64,000 nucleotides of DNA, taken from positions 248,001 to 312,000 of the forward strand of contig VXBP01004452.1 of NCBI GenBank assembly GCA_013400115.1. The letters are read 5' to 3'. The translations under genes and the position numbers were made by a program. The DNA comes from Rhinopomastus cyanomelas. Taxonomy: Eukaryota > Chordata > Aves > Bucerotiformes > Rhinopomastidae. This document shows, piece after piece, positions 1 to 12,500 of the stretch. Below the pieces are notes generated by a model. It saw only the letters and a list, made by a program, of their open reading frames with translations, was not told where the DNA came from and did not search any database. How positions within the stretch are numbered: the first letter of the stretch is position 1; the number at the start of each line of letters is the position of its first letter.

Positions 1-3000
1 GCGGAAGAACCCAAAACACCCTGGGATGGGGAGGTGGGAATGTGAACGCAACACAGACATTCTGCCAAGACCTGAATGGTCTTCTCCAGCCTCAATTATT
101 CCATGGTTTGGAATGGCTGAGCAGGGCTGTGGGGTAAGGGAAAATAGGGCTGTGCTCCACGCCACCAGTGTCCAGCTCATCCCAATGGTGACCAGCGCCG
201 TTGCTCTGTGGAGAAGAGTCAGTAAGAGCCAAACCTGGGAGCTTCTGGCAGATGCTGCTGGGGCCAGGAAGAAAAACCCCAAGCCCCATCTCTGATTTCC
301 TGCCCATTGTTTTCACCACTGCTGACCCAGGAGCTTCAGCAGAGGAAAGAAAACAAATCCTCTGGCTTGAATGTGAAAGCCAGACCCTTCACGGGGACAG
401 AGCAGGGTCACCTGCCTTGTCCCTTGTTCCTTATCCCCTTCAAGCCAGGAAGCCTCTCAGCTCAGGGAAACAGGAAGCCCTGAAATAGCAGAGGCTGGAA
501 ATGTGTGGCTGGGGTGGGGAACAGAGGTAGGAGCACCCTCCTTTGCTCCTTGGAAGGGGGAACCTCAAGCCAGGACTGGGGTGACCATACAGAGGGTGAA
601 GGGGAAGAAAAGGATGGTCTGAACCACACCAGGCTGCAGGGAGGAGAAAGAGGATGATCCATGCACCTAATACCTGCACGCAGGAGCTACTAGTGATATC
701 TACCCAGCACTGACCTTCCAGGCACTGAGAGCCGACTGGGACCCAGGACCAGTCCTAAAACAAGCAAATATTGTGGGGAAAAGGGTTGAATTGTAAAAGC
801 TAAACAGACCCCATAGCAGTAGGACATGGGATCTCATGGGATGGGGTGAGGAGGGGAAGAGAGGAGTGTGTTTTCCTTCGATCCCAAGGAAAACAATTAT
901 TCCAGGTCCACAGCTCATTGCCGTAATAGGACCACGGGTGCCGAGGATTGAGGGGGATTATGTGGAGGATGGTTATCTGCAGGCTTAGCCACCTGCCTGA
1001 ATAGGGGCTCAGTGCCAGGGACCAGTGACACAAGGCTGGACAACCTGAGATGAGTTTAATTAGGGGAATTACGTGGTTAATGCCGGCTGAGCCAACAGGG
1101 AACCCCTTCCCTCTGCCCCTCTGGGCTTTGGATGGGAACTGGGGCTCCTGCTCTGTGTTTGGGGCTGCTTGTAGGGAATGGAAAGGGGGTAGGAGGAAGC
1201 CTGGGGAGATGGGACAACCTCCCCCTGCCACCATGCCCAGGTCCCAGCCAGGATCTACCACTGGATGAAACCCCTCTGTCTGATTGGCACGTGAGGCTCA
1301 TCTGTCCCTGGTCCCCAGGGATGACCATCAGGCAGCCCCTGCATGAGTGGAGCAGAACAATCCTGGGAAGTGACCGGGGGACACTACGACAGGATGGCGT
1401 ATTGGCCACCACCAGCAGCATTGTCTCTGGATACCTGAGGGATGAAGTCAGAGCCCAGCCCCATACCAAGAAGCATCGGGTGGGGATTGAGCATCAACCC
1501 ATGAGGAGGAGAATGAGCAGCAGTTTGGGAACCCCATGGGTGCTCCTGAAGGGACCTTACAGCCTTGAACTAGCATAGGACAAGCTGGGTTCTGTGGGGT
1601 GAGAAGAGATCATAGGATAATAGGATGTTAGGGGTTGGAAGGGACCCAAGAGATCATCGAGTCCAACCCCTCTGCCGGAGCAGGACAAAACTATCTAACA
1701 CAGATCACAGAGGAACGCATCCAGACGGGCCTTGAAAGTCCCCAGAGAAGGAGACTCCACGACCTCCCTGGGGAGCCTGTTGCAGTGCTCTGTGACCCTT
1801 ACAGTAAAGAGATGAGCAGGACTTGGGGAAGAGAAAGAGGACGCACTGCAAGAGCTGGGTTGGCCCTCACATCTCAAGTCCTCTCATATCCTACTTCTCT
1901 TTTCCCATAAACATGGAAAGATTCCCCCTGAAACCCATGAGAGGGCTTGTGGGGACAGAAAGGCAGTGGCAGACTGCAACCCCTGGGGCATCTCTCAGAT
2001 CACTCCCAGCCTCTTGCATCACCAGGGCCAGACAGTCTGAAGACTCCCTTGCTCCTAGGGGGAAGGGAATGTGGCACAGACATCCTCAAGCAGTCAAAGC
2101 CATGTGGGTAGGACCATGGGAGGGTCCTCCTGGGCTGCTGGGCTGGAGATGACCAGCCATGGGGATGAAGGAGAATTTGGTGGGACTGCTGAGGTCTCCA
2201 TACAAACCTGGCTACAAGGTTCTCAACTCAGCTACAGCAGCCATGGGAGGAAGAGGAGGAGGATTAGCACAGACCCTATGAAAGAGCCTGTGGGGCCAGC
2301 TGCTGTAGGAGCACCATGGGCCATCACGGGCTAGGGCTGCAGTGGGGTTGCAGGGTGCAAACAGGAGCCCATGCAGCTGCCTGGGCTCTGGTTTGCCACT
2401 TCCTGTCCCCCCAGTGGCCCCACGCATACAGCTCCTGCTTCTGAGAAAATATTAGAGCAGGGAGAGGAGCAGCAAGGGCCCCTCTCGCAGCAGTGAAGGT
2501 CCAGTCTGCTTCGTGCTGGGCTGCTTCTCTGGTGGGGGCTGAAGTCCATTTTCCCTGCCTATTGCTCCCCACACCCCGACCAGTCTGAACCAGCAGCTCC
2601 CGTTTGTTGCTGGGGACTTGGGGCTGCTCAGGGGGTGACTGCCCCTGTCCTCTCCAGCTCCTGGTGTTTCCCACCCTGGCAGGTTCCTTAGGACTTTGCA
2701 GAGCTGCATACCAGGTCCAGCCTGGCCCTGCTCCAGCCTCCACTGAGCTGTGGGGGAAGAGGGTCCCAGAGGAGGAACTGACCCCTCACAGGATGTTGAT
2801 CAGTCACGCTGATGGGTTTTGCAGAACCTCCACCACACAGGGACCATCTGACCCTCTGCACCCACTGCCTCGAGCAGCCTCAGCCCTCCCCGCTCTCGGG
2901 GTTCCAGCCACCCTGACTGTGGCTGGAGAGGGGTCAGTGGGGACTCGCCTGGCTGCACAACAGCGTCACTGAGCATCGCTGAGACTGCTGCTGTGGGCAC

Positions 3001-4794
3001 AGATCAGGGCTGGTGTTAGGTCCTCTATCACCCCATCACTTCCACACAACACCAGCACTTTGGGGCACCCAGTGCCTGCCCCATCGTCCTCCCAGCACCA
3101 CCCCCACACCAATGCTGGCAGCTGCATCAGTGGGTGCAGAAGGCATCACAAACCCTGGAGAAAGTCCTGAGCAACACAGGCAGCACCCACATCCGCTGAT
3201 TTGAGGGGCTGGTGGCAAAGTGGGGTGAAACTCAAACCCCTCTCCTGGCAACCCCCACAACAAACAACCCTCTGGAGCTTCGCCAGGGTTCATCCTGCTG
3301 CATCAGCCCACTGCAGATTTGGGGTTTGGAGGGTTCCACATCTGCAGCTGCTCAGCTGTGTCTGTGGCCCCTGCACTGGAGTGAGCTGGGGCCACTCAGG
3401 GATGGGGCAGTGTGGAATTCCCTACCCAGACCCAAGCATCACCATGAGCCAGTGGAAACCTGGTTCTAGGTGGGGGTGGGCTGTGGAAAATCCCCTTCCC
3501 ACGAAGACTAGTACAGCTAGAGGCAGAATGAGACTGTGGGTGGAACAAACACCCGAGTCAGAGCAAGACGGAGGGCAAAACGCCTGCATGCAGTGACTCA
3601 GAGTGTTAAAAATGTCCCAGTGACACTGGAGTGGCTGGGACAGTCCTCACAGTTCCCACTGCCCTTGGCCCCACTGATATGGGTTCAAGTCTGAGAACCC
3701 AACAGGGTGCTCAGAGCATCAAGGGCAGCTCCAACCCCACCACACTGCTCTCACCCCCATCTTTTTACTGCCCCCCAACAGGGATGGGGGGTCCATTGGG
3801 GTGGCAGGTCACCATCCACATCACGCAGTGTGGGGAGTGGGACAGTGGGCTCTGCTGGGGCTGCTCAGAAGCCCCCACCCCATTGCTGAGTACCGAGCAG
3901 GCAGGATCAGTGTAAGTTCAGCAGATGCTGCAGCAGCACCGAGCCCCAGGCTGCAGAACTGAGTGACCAACATCCACTCACCAGCATCCCATGGACCACG
4001 GCGCAAGGGAGGGAGCTCAAACCACCGGGTTTCCTGCTCAGACAGTTGTGACAGAGTCCCACATGACCCCACTCCACGCAGACACCAGAGTGGCCAGTCC
4101 CACCAGCCCTACATTCTCCCTCCACCCTGGGCTCCCCTGAGCAATCCCAGTGCTCATGGAGGGGAGGGGAACCTCAGGATTGGCTTGACTATCCCTCAAA
4201 CTGCCAGATCCCACCCCGAGCTCAGCTATTCCAGGGTCCATCTTACACCAGGGACTTTCCCTCATCTTCTCCTGCCCCATCAAACTGCCAGACAGACACA
4301 CAGACAAGGAAAAAGGCTTCAGATCCCCTTGATCAAACCTTATCCCGCTGTACAGTCATACCCTACGTTATCTACAGCCACAGCCAGGGGCAAGTGCCAG
4401 GGCGGGGGACTGGCAGGATCTTTGTCTGGGGTCACCTGAGCAAAGCGATGTGGGAACAGGATTTCTTGACCCAGGAGGAGACATCAAGGTCTCACTGATC
4501 GACCACGGGGTGATCATCCCCCGAAACCCACCTGAGATTTCTCCTCAGGCTTCACCAGTGCAACAGACCCCTCTCAAGCCCCAACCATGATCAGTCCCAA
4601 GAGCTGCTGGTCCCCTTCTCCAGCACCCTCACCGAAAGCTCCTGGCAGAGTCCTGCATCAGTCCTGGCTCTGGGCACAGAGCATTGTGGCACAGGGTGAG
4701 GTTGGTAGGGGCACGAAGCAGAGGATGCATTGGGGTTAGGGGCACTGGGCATATCTGCTGTGGGGTCCTCTCCAAACTGGCCACCGGAATCATC
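1..4794. other. No recognisable gene; one CR1 fragment
   Basis: Apart from the CR1 piece at about 1606-1830, I see no protein that I recognise and no RNA gene. Short open frames occur on both strands with no family resemblance, as expected in GC-rich DNA. The part just below 4795 probably includes the 3' untranslated region of the RGCC-like gene, but I did not find a clear AATAAA on the minus strand that would fix its end. Confidence 0.5.
1606..1830 (-). mobile_element. CR1 3' fragment
   Basis: The plus strand shows the reverse complement of a CR1 tail (GGTTGGAAGGGACC-like, then AGATCATCGAGTCCAACCCC-like), followed by the usual 'GACTCCACGACCTCCCTGGG' block. The element is on the minus strand with its 3' end near 1606. 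It is 5'-truncated, as most avian CR1 copies are. Confidence 0.85.
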
Positions 4795-6721
4795 TCACAT
4801 CTCTGTAGAACAAGCAAGGGGGTGGGGAAAAGAGGTTTGGGAGATGGTTGGGGTGCAAAGGACACTCCCCAGGCATCACCCACAGCAGGGTTAGAGATGA
4901 AGCAGGGGGGACTATGGTTACTCAGTTCCTGCTTTGCTGCCTCCCAGTATGGCCCTTGGCCAGCAGCACTCCCACCAACCACCTCATCTAGGACACTGGG
5001 AAGGGAACAGATACTGAGAACTGGGGGGAAACATGCAATGATATTTTCAGACCAGGTCCTCTCTGCCCCCAGTCTATCACCATTTTAGAGAGGAAGTGGG
5101 GCCACTGCTGTGGTTTCCCCAGCAAGGAAGTTACTGGTGAGCAGCTGACACAACAGGACCACAGCAGTGCCCAGTGAAACCACCAGTGCTGGCTGGTGCA
5201 TCCCCACCTTGCCCTGGCCAAGCCCTCCGCAAGGAGGACAACACACACAGGAGAGAACCACAACCCATCTGTGCTCCCTGTGGAATGGGGTTCCCCCCTC
5301 CACCATCCCACAGATAACAAAGTCTCCTTCTAAGAGCTGCCCAGGGTTTTGCTCAGAGCTGGCACCACAGTTAAGTGGAACCTGTGGGGGTCCAAACCCT
5401 TGTCTTCCTCCTCCTCCTCCCCACCTTCCATGTAGGATATTCCCATAGGGTTCTTTTATTCCTGCCCCAGATAAAAGAGGTGGAAGTGAGCAGAGGAGTG
5501 AAAGTCAGGTGACCCCTGCAACCCCAAAGGAAAGCCAGAGGGATCCCAGCCCTGCAGCCACCACCGGGCTCTGAGCCCACTGCCCATTGGGGGAACTCTG
5601 GACAGGCGGCAGACCAGCAAAGCTCCAGCCCTGGGTGCAGCAGAGCAGGGAGACCTGTGTACGCACCCTCCAGTGCTTTATCCAAGTCGGCAATGAACTC
5701 CTCCAGCTCCTGTGTGTCACCCAGCTTCGCTGGTGGAGAGGAACACAATGGTCAGCTTGCTTTCTTCCCACCCCCAAGCTCTGATTTGGGGCAGGACAGA
5801 CCTCTACCCTGCAATTACATGGATGCTCTCCATCCCCATATTGCCTCATCCCTGCAGTCCCCAGTTCAGGGATGGAGCCCCTCACTATGACCCTCCCAAC
5901 CCACCCTCCAGCTCACTCCTGCCTTGACTAGGAACATGCCAGCGTTGCCTCATCCCCGCTCCAGGATCTGGCTAGAAGTCTAGGGCTCACCCCAGCTCCA
6001 GCTCCTGCCATTGGCACCCCCTGCCTCTAGAGTCCTTTGGATAGGACATTTCTCCTCACCTTTGGAGGGGTAGGTGCTGGCAGGGGTGTTGAGGTCCTCC
6101 TTGCTGGAGTTGAGACTGCTTCCAGGGGACGTGCCAATACCTGTAGGGGTGATGAGCCCATCACTGGTCGTGGCCACAGGCACTTTACAAACCAGTTGCA
6201 AGAGCAGGGACTGATCAAGCACCTGGCATAGGGTCCCTAGTCCTTTCTTACTCTTGATCAGCCCATCTGCTCTTCCTTTGTTGCCAGGGGAGGCTTAGGG
6301 AAAGGGAACTGAGCACCTGTGCCTGGGCACAGCCACAGGGGCTCCTCAGGGTTACTAGAACAAACTGGTCCCCACAGAGCTCCTGGTTACCCCAAACCTC
6401 ACAGCCAGTCTGACAGAAGAAGCCCCAGGAGATGCTGGGGTTGGGACCGAGGATCCCACCCCACACTGAAGAGTCAGAGGGGATCCCAACTAGAAGCTCG
6501 ATGATTTTTCAAGGGAACCCCAGAGCAACTCCACCCCACAGACACCATCTGCCAGCTCTGGACTCACTCTCCAGCTCATCGATGCCACTGTCATACAGGC
6601 TGGGTGCCACTTTCGTCTTGAGCTCCTCCAGGTGCTGCTCGTACGGTCGGGCAGAGCCCTTGGCCAGGTCCTCCACCACCTCCTCGAACTCCCGCAGCAG
6701 CTCCCCTAGCTCGTCGGCCAT
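4795..6721 (-). CDS. RGCC-like protein (regulator of cell cycle family), 4 coding exons
   Basis: Exons by eye: 6568-6721 (ATG at 6721), 6060-6182, 5667-5729 and 4795-4802. They join in frame to 115 residues; human RGCC has about 137. The N-terminal part (ELLREFEEVVEDLA, then YEQHLEELK and YDSGIDELE) matches the acidic EFDAVLADF / YEEHLERMK region of RGCC. The C-terminal part, KAKLGDTQELEEFIADLDKA, is nearly identical to the RGCC C-terminus. The last exon adds only 8 coding bases after a strong pyrimidine tract and CAG, giving the end ALEEM, where RGCC ends TLASM. RGCC binds CDK1 and acts in cell-cycle and complement/TGF-beta responses; the same role here is inference. It differs from RGCC in the middle exon (serine/threonine/proline-rich) and is probably a paralogue rather than RGCC itself. 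Codon phases fit at all three junctions. Confidence 0.8.
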
Positions 6722-6960
6722 CGCGGGGGGCGAGGGGTCAGCAGAGAGGGACTTTGGAAGGGACAGAAGTCAGTGGAGAGGGGCTGACATTGCCCTTAAC
6801 CCTCTCCCCTAGAGCCCTATCACCCTTCTCGCCCATCCCACAGCTCCCAGGAGCGGGTCGGGACTCACCGGGAACTCGATGAGCTACGGGGTAGCTGTAG
6901 CGGCGGGACCCGACCGGACGGGACAGGGCGGTTTTAGCCTCGTGGGTTGGGCGAGTAGGT
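6600..6960 (-). promoter_or_regulatory. Promoter and non-coding first exon of the RGCC-like gene
   Basis: CpG dinucleotides cluster around 6845-6950. On the minus strand a donor (CCG, then GTGAGT) ends an apparent untranslated exon at 6869, upstream of the coding exon that starts at 6721. Transcription probably starts near 6930. No TATA box is seen. Confidence 0.5.
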
Positions 6961-6969
6961 GGGTGGGGC

Positions 6970-9582
6970 AGTAGGAGGGACTCCCTGGATGTCCCTCCCC
7001 CTCATCCCGATGAGGTTTTAGGTCACAGATAGTGAATGATTGACCCCTCTGTCAGCAGGAACAGGAGGATGTCAGCTGCTGGGTTTGACCCCACAAAACA
7101 TGAATGAGCAGTGACTGGTGCCACTGGTGCTCTTCCAGTCTGCAGTGTCACAGAGAACGTGGTTTGGGGTGGAAGGGCTTTGGGGTCAGTGATGTTACTG
7201 GATATGTCTGTGTCCCCATTGGCACTATAAGACACAGGGGTTTAAAAAGAGGAGGGAAAAGGATCCTTGTGATGATAAACCCTCCGAGTAAGAAACCCCA
7301 CTGGGGCAGGTTGTGCCCTGCTTGGCACCTCCGGCTGTAAAAACCCCCTAAACACAGATTTTAGTGGGCGCTCACAACCAGCCAGGAACCACCCCAAAGG
7401 CATCCAACACCCAGCACTGATCTCAACCACTGCCAAGGCATCCAACCCCTGACAGCAACCACTCCTGTGACATCAACCACTTCCCATGCCAGCACCAGGG
7501 TCTGGAAACATTAGACAGAAAACCCTCAAACCTTCTCAGATGGGGAGAAGGGGAAGTACCCAACCCCATCCAAAGCCAGAGTGTCACAGAACATCCCAGG
7601 AATGGCTGGGGTGCCTGATCCTTGTGGCCCCTGCAATTCCAGGATCCCCGTGACTTTGTCAGAGCAGACAGCAGCACTTTGTGAGAAGTTTGTGAATTGG
7701 GATTTATTTTATGAAGCTCAACCAGGAGGAGTGAGGAGGACAGATGGGTGCAAGTCAGTAGGGTTTGAAGGAGAAAAGCTCAGTGGCTGTGGGGCAGATG
7801 CAGGAGTCCCACAGCTGGTGCGGGGCTGCCCTCAAGAGTTGTTCCCAGCAACAGCCCCAGTGGCAGTGACAGTCCATCCCAAGCTGGTTTTAGCTCCTTG
7901 TATGATGCTGCTAGAAAAATCAACAGCTGTTTTCATGTTTCTATAGTAAATGGAGGAGGACATTGATGCTTCCAGCAAACCCACAAACACTCCCTCTGCA
8001 CCCCAGTCCCTACTGTTGTGATACCCAGTGGGGCCACAAACCTTTGGGTTGCTTTCTAAACCCCTTCTGAAGGGCCAACACAAGCAGCTCAAGGCTCCAG
8101 GGCTTATGCAGACCCAAATAGCTGTAAGCCCCCGTGATGGTGATGATGGCAGTGATGACAGTGGTATCAACTGCTCCCCCAGTGACTCAGGGAGGTGACG
8201 GGGCAGGAGGAAACACTGGCTCTGCTTGGGCCTTTTTCAGTTGGATAGTGAAAGATCTCCTCAAAGCCACACACTAGGGGTTGTGTGGACCTCACACCAC
8301 CCACCCCATGTCCACTGCTCTTGGGAGTAACAAGTCCAGGAGCTGTGGCATCAGGTTGAGCTGTGAGCAGGCACAAAGCACTTGGCTTCATGTCACTGTG
8401 TCTCCAAGGCTCCTAATCACTCCTGATGCTCCTCCTGGCTTCATCCTGCTGCAGCTGCTGGATGGTCTGGGCAGCAAAGTGTGATGCTGTCACCACAGAC
8501 AGTGAGGGCCACTGTTGGTGGCCATCAGTCTGACCATCAAGTCACAGCCAATGGTTGCTGGAACACTGTGTGCTCGTGTGTTGCTGTTAATGGACTCAAG
8601 CTGTCACTGCGAGCTGGAGATAACCCACCACTCACACTATGTGGGAACAGCGAGACCAACTGCAGCTCTTGGCCAAGGAGCTGTAGTCATGCTGAAGCCA
8701 GAGCCTTCTAGGAAGACATCTGGAAGGTCATATTGGAAGACCAGTGAGGGTAGAACCGTGGAGTCTGCCTGCGCAGAGCAGCTGCTGGACGTGGTCCTGG
8801 TCACACAGTTGATGTCTGAACGCATTGGTGACCTCTGAGAGCCTCAGCAGCCTCGTGGAGTCCCGAGTTTATCTGCTGCTGCAGACCCAAGCGCATTGCT
8901 CATTCTCTGGAGCTTATCATGTCTCAGAGGGCTGTCAGCAGCTATCACGCTCAGACATGTCACAGCCTGCTCTTCTCCAGGAACTACTTGCCCACCCATC
9001 ACGCCTGTGCCCATCCACAGGGAAAGGACCTTTACAGAATAAGAGCCCTGCCCTGAGCAGTGGAGCCCAGGAGGTTCCACACAGGGGATGGGTACAGGTG
9101 TGGTGCAAACCCCCTCACCCCTCCAGCCAGGGGCACAGAGGGGTTTGTGCACCTATTAGTGATCCGCTTGATGTTGCAGGGTAGCCTCCTCATCCCAGTC
9201 TGCAGTGGGGGGGTGTCTCAACCCCAGGCTCCTGCTCCTTCCAGTTCTCTGCTGCTCCAAGGTGGGGCAGAGGATGTGGTTTGACTGGGGACAGGGTGCC
9301 CGGGTTTGCCCACAGCAACAGTACCAAGGGCTCATTCCTAGATGCCCACATCCAGGTTCAGGAAGGAGATGCTGCTATACAAATCTGCTGAGACTGAGCT
9401 GCTCCCCAGGATGCAGGACCAGCCGGGTGCTGGGTGTGGAGCAGGTTCCTCTCCCAAGTCCTCCTTGCTGTCTGTGCTCCTAAGGACAGTGAAAAAAAGC
9501 CAGAAAGATGCTCTTTGCCAACTGCTTCTAGCACCAACTGCACAGCCAAACAGCCTCTAGCAGTGACCCCAACTCGCCACCA
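6970..9582. other. Intergenic spacer, nothing recognised
   Basis: This stretch lies between the RGCC-like promoter and the ARHGAP36 stop codon. It probably includes ARHGAP36 3' untranslated sequence. I see no CR1 tail, no conserved reading frame and no RNA gene in it. Confidence 0.5.
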
Positions 9583-12500
9583 TTATGGACTGCCCCAAAA
9601 GGAAGGCGAGGACAGCTGAGGAAGAACATACAGCCCAGTGCTGAACTTCCTACGTAGAAGGTAGTCAATGACATCAGGATCCGTCTGGAAAAGCCTTCTG
9701 AGGATGTCGCGTTGCATTTCTGGAGATACCTAGAGGGGACACCCAGATGTGCTGGCTCATGGCATCTCCTGCTCCCTGAAGGACAGGGAGCTGCCCTGAG
9801 ACAGCTTCACTTACCGTGAACAAGGTCTGGTGGTGTTCAATGAGCCGTTGGAGCACTAGTATGATTGCAGCACTGTCTTCAAAGATCATGGTACCAGCAT
9901 CCTTCTCCCCGGGCTTCTCCTTCTGCAGGATGTTGGGACCAAAGATGGTGGCCAGGTTTGAGACTGTCATTTTATTCCCAGGAATCTAGCAGAAGGGCAC
10001 AGAAGGAAACCAGAGATCATAGATGCATCAGCATGACAGTACAGAACCACAGAACATCACGCATTGGAAGGGACCTCAAAAGATCGTCCAGCCCAATCCC
10101 CCCACCACAGCAGGATCCCCTAGATCCAGTTGCATAGGAACACGTCCAGGTGGGTTTTAAATGTCTCCAGAGAAGGAGACTTCACAAACTCCTACGCTGT
10201 TCTCCAACAGGTCAGACATGACCAAGGACAGCCTCAGCCACCCCAGGGCAGACATGAGCTGCTGTGTAATGCTGGGACATTGATCTGGGTCCAGTTTGCT
10301 CCTCTCCAAGCTGGTGATAGAGCCAGCATGGAGGGCTTGTGGTGCCAGAGCACACGCTCATCCATCCTCTCCCTATGTCAAGGTCTCAACATTCCAACCC
10401 ACTCCACTTCCACAACCCCATCCAGAAGGTAACAACTGATATTTCCATATGATATCACACCACAGGACAAAACCAGTTTCTTTCAATCTTGGAGAGACTT
10501 AGAGAAACCAGAATTAACCTCAGTGTATGATGCTGTGTCCTTCATGAAAGACTGGAGGTGGAAATCACAGAACATTAGGGATTGGAAGGGACCTTCAAAG
10601 ATCATCTAGCCCAATGCCCCTGACCACAGCAGGATCACCTAGACCAAGTTGCACAGGAAAACCAGAACTCATCCATAAAAACCAGCCCTTGCAGTACCCA
10701 CAGGCACCCAGCTGAGCCTCTGGGGTTCCTGTGATGCAGAACTGCTCTTAGAGAGCCACGGACAAGGGGATCCATCAACCCCTCTTGCCTCAAAAACATC
10801 CAGGATTGCAAGGAGCTCTGCTTGGTTGTAGCCAGCCAAGCCTGGACAGCCCCATTTTTATGCCATCAGCCCCTTGGGGCAAACCTTACCTCTTGCCCAT
10901 CGGGGCCCAGTGAGCTCTCAGCATGCCGGGCCACCTCACTGAGGAAGCGCAGGAGCCGGTGCAGTGTGTCACTGTGGCAGGGGGGCAGCAGGAAGAGCAG
11001 CAGCTGCAGGGTAGCCAGTTGCTCCGGACCCTCCATGGCTAGGGCAGAGAGAGCCCCTTTGTTAGTGCAGAGGCCAACCCTCAAATGGCATCGGTGTAAT
11101 GAGCTCTGAAGGGAATCAGACTGGCCTCTCACCCTTCATCCCATCCCCACAAGGAGAAACACACTAGAGATCCCCAGCGAGGGCTGTGATCCAATAACAT
11201 CTGAGGTTTTAGAGCCCCGGAGCCAAAGCCTATCCTAGAGCGGAGGGATGAGGATCCATAGGATCATGAAATCACAGAAGGGTTTTGGTTGGAAGAAACC
11301 TCAGAGTTCATCCAGTGGCAACCCCCTGCCATGGGCAGCAACGACCAGGTTGCCCAAAGACCCATCCAACCTGGCCTTGGACACTTCCAGGGATGGAGCA
11401 GCCACATAATCTGCCTGGGCAACCTGTTCCAGTGCCTCAGTACCCTCTCAGGGAGGAATTTCTTCCTCAGATCTCATCTCAAATTTCCCCTCTCCAAGCC
11501 CATCAAACTCCTTCAAGGTGGAATAAACAGCCACCAGAACACATCCTCCTGCCAACACACCGAGGGGTACTGCAGCCTGGCACTGAGCCTCAAGAAAATC
11601 TCCTCTTACTCACTTAAAACCCTGAAGCAGTACGTGGGCTGGGGGGGGTGGGGGGGTGTCTCTGCATCCCAGCTACTCACAGGCTGTGCTGAGGAAGGCT
11701 GAGTAGAGCTGTCCAGGGATCAGCGAATCCGGCATGTCCCGGAGAAACTCCTTGAGCAGAGCAGCCACATCGTGAACGCTGTGATGTTCATCCAAGAACA
11801 CATCCAGCCCTTGGTCAAACTCTTCTCGCAGCTGAACGAGGGAGGAAAGGAGTGGAACAAGAGCAACAGTCGGTTCTTCATTCACAGCCAGGACCTCTCC
11901 CCACCACCATGGCCAGACAGGGCGGGTTGGCCCCTCCTATATCCCCCCAAGACACCATGTGAGAGCCCTGTAGATGCCAACACCCTACACAGCCAACAGC
12001 CCACTTTACCTGCTGAACTCTTTTCTTGGAGCTCCCCACCCGGAAGATTCCCACTGTACGGAGACCTGGGAGACACACAGAGGTTGGCAATCCTCATCCC
12101 ACATCCCCCTGGCACCCCAACCAGTCCTCGAAGCTCCTCAACACCATGGAGGTGGCTCTGTCACACTGCACATGGGGTAGCACATCCTTCCTCCTGCCTG
12201 GGGAGTGGCAGGGACAGAACATCCCAGTCTGGCACATTTGACAGGTTCTACCATCCCGAATGGACAGGCTGTCCATTCAGCCAGAGAGACGCATGGGGTT
12301 ACCTACCGTGAGTTTCGATGTGCTCGCAACACCTGTCCACGATGCGCGGGACTTGCCAGGTGATGGGGTTGAGGCTCAGCATCTTCTTGTCCAGGCTCCT
12401 TCGTGGGTCCAGCTCATGGGGGTGTGACAACTGCAGTGCTTCCAGCAGCATAGACGCATTGTCACTCAGGTCAGTGATGGAGTCCACAGACAACCCCCCC

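Noticed and set aside
5371..5666. Read-through extension of the RGCC-like exon 3
   Set aside because: It would add about 100 residues unlike any RGCC. A donor and an 8-bp terminal exon give the expected family C-terminus instead.
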